Positions 13,103 to 16,474 of a DNA stretch of 16,474 nt are shown piece after piece. Every line of letters begins with the position of its first letter. Within the stretch, counting starts at the first letter, position 1. Source of the stretch: GCA-2746235 sp049609225 (lineage in GTDB: Bacteria; Planctomycetota; UBA1135); the NCBI GenBank assembly GCA_049609225.1, contig JBMYYH010000067.1, forward strand, positions 1 to 16,474, read 5' to 3'. The notes beneath the pieces are model-generated. The model was not told where the DNA came from. It made no database searches and saw only the letters and a program-made list of their open reading frames with translations. The translations under genes were made by a program, and so were the position numbers.

Positions 13103-15331
13103 ATGCTGTCGCTGCTGACAATCGCACTCCTTTTCTGCGTTGAACCTTCCGCATGCAAGGTTCAAGAACCGAAAGCGGAAGCACCATTGACGCGTTTGGG
13201 GCCTGCCCTGGAGCAGAAATGGGTGGATGCCTTGGCCTCCATCGATGCGACGCAGCGCCCTGGCTTGGAATTCCTGCTGGAACATATGCCGGCCAGCGAT
13301 CGCGCCACCTTGGAGGTGGAGTTGGTCTTGGAGAATGTGGCCTTTGCCTACCAGGCTTGGCAGCAGGCGCCGTGGCATGCGCAGGTGAGTGAAGAGATTT
13401 TCCTGAACGAAATCCTTCCCTATGCCAACATCAATGAGCGTCGTGATCGGTGGCGTAAGGATTTCTACGAGCAGTTCGCGCCACTGGTAGCGCATGCGAA
13501 AACTCCCTCGGAAGCTGCCGCCATCCTCAACAACGAAGTGTTCCCGCGAGTGGGTGTGATCTATAGCACCAAGCGCCCGAAGGCGGATCAAAGTCCCTAT
13601 GAATCGATCGATGCCGGCATGGCATCCTGCACTGGCCTATCGGTGCTCCTGGTCGATGCCTGCCGCAGTGTCGGTGTGCCCGCGCGATTCGTCGGCACGC
13701 CTCTTTGGGCGGATGGTTCCGGCAATCATTCCTGGGTCGAGGTTTGGGACGACGGCTGGCATTTCACCGGCGCTGCCGAACCTACTGGTGACCGTCTGAA
13801 CGAGGCTTGGTTCACCGAGCGTGCTTCTCAGGCTCAGGCGGAGGATCGGGAACGCGCCATCTACGCAGTGAGCTTCAAGCGCACTCCCTTGAGCTTGCCG
13901 ATGGTGTGGAAGCCGGATGCCGACACCGTCTATGCCATCAACGTGACGCAACGTTATCTCAAGACTACGGTCATTCCCGATGGCCACGCTCGTTTGCAGT
14001 TCCGCGCGCGCGACGCCTCCGGTGCACGCTTGATGTTGCCGCTGCAGATCAAGGATAAGGATGGCAAGCTCCTTCACGCCGAGACCACCCGTGGTGATTC
14101 CTTCGACGCCAATGATCACCTCACCTTCTTCCTTCCCGTAGGGGAACTCGTCGAGGTGCAAGTGCAACAGGGTCATCGCGCCCAGTCCTTGATGGTGCAT
14201 GTGCCTCAAGAGGGCGCACTGCTGGATTTCCACTTCGACGAAGCCATGTCGTCGAAGGTGTTGGGGCCGCGGGATCTCCTCTGGCAGCAGCATGTCGAAC
14301 GCATGCGGGCGGAGCGGACGGCAGAGATGAAGGCCAAGGTGCTGGAAATCGACGGCAAGAAGTTGCGTTTTGATTACAAGGTCTTCGGTGAGGAGCCGGA
14401 GGGCGGGCACAGCCTCTACATCTCCATGCATGGTGGCGGCGGCGCACCCGCCGAGGTCAATGATCAGCAGTGGGAGAATCAGAAACGCCTGTACGAGCCT
14501 ACAGAAGGCATCTATCTGGCTCCGCGGGCGTCGACCGATACCTGGAACCTTTGGCATCAGAGTCACATCGATGCCTTGTTCGATCGCCTCATCGAAAACT
14601 TGATTGCCTTGGAAGGAGTGAACCCGGACCGCATCTACGTGATGGGTTATTCCGCCGGTGGCGATGGGGTCTATCAGCTGGCGCCACGCATGGCCGACCG
14701 TTGGGCAGCTGCCGCGATGATGGCTGGACATCCCAATGATGCGGATCCTTCATCCTTGCGTAATCTTCCATTCACCCTGCACATGGGTGCGGAAGATGGA
14801 GCTTATGATCGCAACAAAGTCGCTGCTGAGTGGGGACAGAGACTTGCCGCACTCGAGGCTTCCGATCCCGGTGCCTATGTGCATCATGTGCAGATCCACG
14901 AAGGCAAAGGCCATTGGATGGAGCGTGAGGATGCTGTTGCGGTGCCTTGGATGGCGCAGCACACCCGAAACTTGCGGCCGCAGCGCATCGTCTGGCAACA
15001 GGATGATGTGGTACATGACCGCTTCTATTGGTTGAAGATGGAGCAGCCGGTGCAGCGAGCACGCGTGGTGGTCGAGCGCGACGGCAATACCCTGCGTATT
15101 CTCGAGGCCAAGGATGTGTCCAACCTAAGCATGCGCCTCGATGACACCATGGTCGATTTCTCGAAGGAAATCGTGGTGCTCTATGGCGAAGAAGAGTTGT
15201 TCCGCGGCCTGGTCGGCACGAACCAAGATGTTCGTCGGGCTACCCTGCGCGAACGCGGTGACCCACGTGGCATCTGGGATGCAGAGGTTCGCGTGATGCT
15301 GCCTCAGGAACCCGCCGTTAGCGAAGACTAG
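13103..15331 (+). CDS. Exported transglutaminase-like / alpha-beta-hydrolase fusion
   Basis: The protein has 742 residues. The first 18 form a signal peptide ending PSAC; Cys18 may be lipid-anchored, though the lipobox is weak. Residues 130-245 are a transglutaminase-like core: ASCTGLSVLLVDACRSVGVP (174-193) with nucleophile Cys176, and NHSWVEVWDDGWHF (208-221) with His209. The third position appears to be Glu226 in TGAAEP instead of the common Asp. Residues 280-380 are beta-rich linkers. Residues 415-625 are an esterase/PHB-depolymerase-like hydrolase: oxyanion motif HGGGG (443-447), GYSAGGDG with nucleophile Ser517, acids around Asp565/Asp569, and His604 in GKGHWM. Residues 630-735 are a beta tail seen after such hydrolases. 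It may act on peptides or esters outside the cytoplasm; the substrate is unknown. It lies 9 bases after the epimerase stop and its TAG shares CTAG with the convergent ankyrin gene. Confidence 0.87.
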   Translation: MLSLLTIALLFCVEPSACKVQEPKAEAPLTRLGPALEQKWVDALASIDATQRPGLEFLLEHMPASDRATLEVELVLENVAFAYQAWQQAPWHAQVSEEIFLNEILPYANINERRDRWRKDFYEQFAPLVAHAKTPSEAAAILNNEVFPRVGVIYSTKRPKADQSPYESIDAGMASCTGLSVLLVDACRSVGVPARFVGTPLWADGSGNHSWVEVWDDGWHFTGAAEPTGDRLNEAWFTERASQAQAEDRERAIYAVSFKRTPLSLPMVWKPDADTVYAINVTQRYLKTTVIPDGHARLQFRARDASGARLMLPLQIKDKDGKLLHAETTRGDSFDANDHLTFFLPVGELVEVQVQQGHRAQSLMVHVPQEGALLDFHFDEAMSSKVLGPRDLLWQQHVERMRAERTAEMKAKVLEIDGKKLRFDYKVFGEEPEGGHSLYISMHGGGGAPAEVNDQQWENQKRLYEPTEGIYLAPRASTDTWNLWHQSHIDALFDRLIENLIALEGVNPDRIYVMGYSAGGDGVYQLAPRMADRWAAAAMMAGHPNDADPSSLRNLPFTLHMGAEDGAYDRNKVAAEWGQRLAALEASDPGAYVHHVQIHEGKGHWMEREDAVAVPWMAQHTRNLRPQRIVWQQDDVVHDRFYWLKMEQPVQRARVVVERDGNTLRILEAKDVSNLSMRLDDTMVDFSKEIVVLYGEEELFRGLVGTNQDVRRATLRERGDPRGIWDAEVRVMLPQEPAVSED

Positions 15332-16474
15332 TCAGAGGTCGCGGCCTTCTTCTTGGCGATGGCGGCTTTCAACAAGGCGCGCTTTTCTTCCGCCCCTTCT
15401 TCCGAGAGTAGGCCGGCGAGATCGATTGCGGATTGACCGTTGAAACTGACGGCAGTCGGATCAGCGCCTTGCTCCAGCAGGAAGCGGACCATGCCGATGC
15501 CGTTGGACATGCATGCTTGGAGCAAAGGAGTCATCCTGCTGTCGTTGGCCGCTTCCAGGTCCGCCCCTGCTTCCAGGAGGGCAAGCGCCACTTCCAGGTT
15601 CTCGGAATAACCACCCGCGAGGATCAACGCGGTATCCATATCCGCAGTGCGTGCATCCACCTTGGCGCCGGCAGCGATGAGGATGTCCATGATGTCAGGA
15701 TTCATGGTTTCCGATGCGAAATGCAGTGCCGTCCAGCGGTCCTCGTCGACTGCAGCGACATCGCATCCGGCTTGGAGCAGCAAGTGCACCACCTCCGGCT
15801 CCAACTGGAATTCTGCAGCCACCATCAAGGCCGTGCTGCCAGCTTGGTCGACGGCTTTGGGGTCAGCACCGGCCTTCAACAAGGCCTTCGTCACCTCTGG
15901 ATTGGGATTCATCGCTGCCGACATCAGAGGAGTGACCTCCTCCTTACTGCGGAATGCGAAATCAGCACCTTGATCCAGCAGGAACTGGGTCATCGCAACC
16001 TCTGGGTTGAAGGATGCGGCGGCCATCAACAAACTTTCGCCGAGGTCGTCGACGGAATTCACGGTGACTTCGTCGCTTAGGAACAGGCTAAGGACTTCCG
16101 TGTTGGGGTTCTGCGCCGCGGCCCAGAACATGGGGTTCCAGTCGAGATACTCATCCGTGGCGGTGCGGTCGCTGCCGGCCAGCATCAGATAGGAAGCAAC
16201 TGCGGGCTTGGGATTCCAAGCGGCTGCGATGAGTAGGGGGGTGCGCCCTTCTTCATCGACGGCCTCGATGGAAGCGCCTTGCTCGATCAAATGAGCGACC
16301 AACTTGGGGTATTCGCTGAGGTTGGCGGCATACATCAAAGCGGTCCAACCCTGCGGGTCGCGCGCTTCAAGGTCGGCACCGGCTAGCAGCAGCAGATCGA
16401 GAATCGTGGTATTGGATTGTCCCGCCGCCGCAGCCATGAGCGGCGTGGAACCATCCCCATCCGCCATAGAGACA
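15328..16474 (-). CDS. Ankyrin-repeat protein, 5' end beyond the window
   Basis: At least 379 residues are visible. An ATG at 16467 exists, but the frame stays open to the edge and the first repeat starts within ten residues of it, so the true start is probably outside. About eleven repeats are seen, with threonine-proline-leucine or equivalent positions at 8, 42, 77, 111, 145, 179, 212, 246, 279, 313 and 346, giving a step of 33-35 and mostly 34. The common form is TPLM-x-AA-x-x-NP-x-PEV-x-x-x-LL-x-AGAD. The C-terminus is a lysine-rich helix (KRALLKAAIAKKKAATSD). Ankyrin repeats bind other proteins and the partner is not evident. Repeat 4 departs most (NPMFWAAAQ, then LSLFLSDEVTVNSVD). The stop shares CTAG with the transglutaminase-esterase gene. 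Confidence 0.93.
   Translation of the reverse strand, partial: VSMADGDGSTPLMAAAAGQSNTTILDLLLLAGADLEARDPQGWTALMYAANLSEYPKLVAHLIEQGASIEAVDEEGRTPLLIAAAWNPKPAVASYLMLAGSDRTATDEYLDWNPMFWAAAQNPNTEVLSLFLSDEVTVNSVDDLGESLLMAAASFNPEVAMTQFLLDQGADFAFRSKEEVTPLMSAAMNPNPEVTKALLKAGADPKAVDQAGSTALMVAAEFQLEPEVVHLLLQAGCDVAAVDEDRWTALHFASETMNPDIMDILIAAGAKVDARTADMDTALILAGGYSENLEVALALLEAGADLEAANDSRMTPLLQACMSNGIGMVRFLLEQGADPTAVSFNGQSAIDLAGLLSEEGAEEKRALLKAAIAKKKAATSD

Noticed and set aside
13637..14731. Long minus-strand open frame (364 codons) inside the transglutaminase-esterase gene
   Set aside because: It mirrors a plus-strand gene with intact active-site motifs; its translation has no domain-like features or plausible start region.
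15433..16080. Plus-strand open frame (215 codons) opposite the ankyrin repeats
   Set aside because: It is the antisense of a regular repeat protein; its apparent repetition (HH, RH, LQ patterns) only reflects the repeats on the other strand.
15328..16474. CRISPR-like periodicity
   Set aside because: The roughly 102-base period is that of ankyrin coding repeats, which vary in sequence; there are no identical direct repeats with spacers anywhere in the window.
1..16474. Mobile element, defence island or biosynthetic cluster
   Set aside because: No transposase, integrase, restriction or toxin-antitoxin gene, terminal repeats or biosynthetic core enzymes are seen; the lone methyltransferase, monooxygenase-like protein and sulfotransferase are on separate or opposing units.

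Overview
The window is about 16.5 kb of ordinary-looking, GC-rich bacterial chromosome with very dense coding. No gap between genes exceeds about 135 bp. I see no rRNA, tRNA, CRISPR array, insertion sequence, integrase or phage gene. The mix of secreted or lipid-anchored proteins (CotH/lamin-tail, SUMF1-like, Spondin_N, transglutaminase-esterase), a PAPS-type sulfotransferase, ankyrin repeats and an orphan hybrid kinase resembles a Planctomycetota-type genome, possibly a marine or freshwater relative. This is inference from gene content; Verrucomicrobiota or Myxococcota are not excluded.

Layout. 1-5378: a CotH-family surface protein cut by the left edge, a SUMF1-domain lipoprotein that converges on a sulfotransferase, then a divergent secreted Spondin_N protein. 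5395-7373: a perfect hairpin covering a ribosome-binding site, a DUF4288-like/zinc-ribbon protein coupled to a 57-residue two-helix membrane protein, a 42-residue zinc-knuckle protein, and a membrane-tethered GNAT acetyltransferase. 7370-9064: a cytoplasmic PAS/histidine-kinase/receiver hybrid on the minus strand with a canonical sigma70-like promoter. 9160-10828: an O-methyltransferase, then a lipoprotein, an ABM-fold monooxygenase and a hidden frame-disrupted zinc-ribbon gene in a tightly overlapping run. 10844-11353: a GNAT acetyltransferase on the minus strand. 11430-15331: a six-helix membrane protein with a C-terminal zinc module, a TIGR01777 epimerase and a large transglutaminase-esterase fusion. 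15328 to the right edge: an ankyrin-repeat protein on the minus strand, cut by the edge.

Two points of genome style stand out. First, several genes that begin a transcription unit lack a Shine-Dalgarno sequence and instead carry a TANNNT box 5-7 bases before the ATG, the expected arrangement for leaderless mRNAs. Clear Shine-Dalgarno sequences occur in front of genes that follow a same-strand neighbour (5436, 6188, 12203). Second, three of the four convergent gene pairs overlap by exactly four bases that encode both stop codons.

I do not see one unmistakable new multi-gene system. The most checkable new items are the leaderless-start pattern, the SD-sequestering hairpin at 5395-5427, the unannotatable zinc-ribbon frame at 10641-10828 and the unusual fusions at 6570-7373 and 13103-15331.
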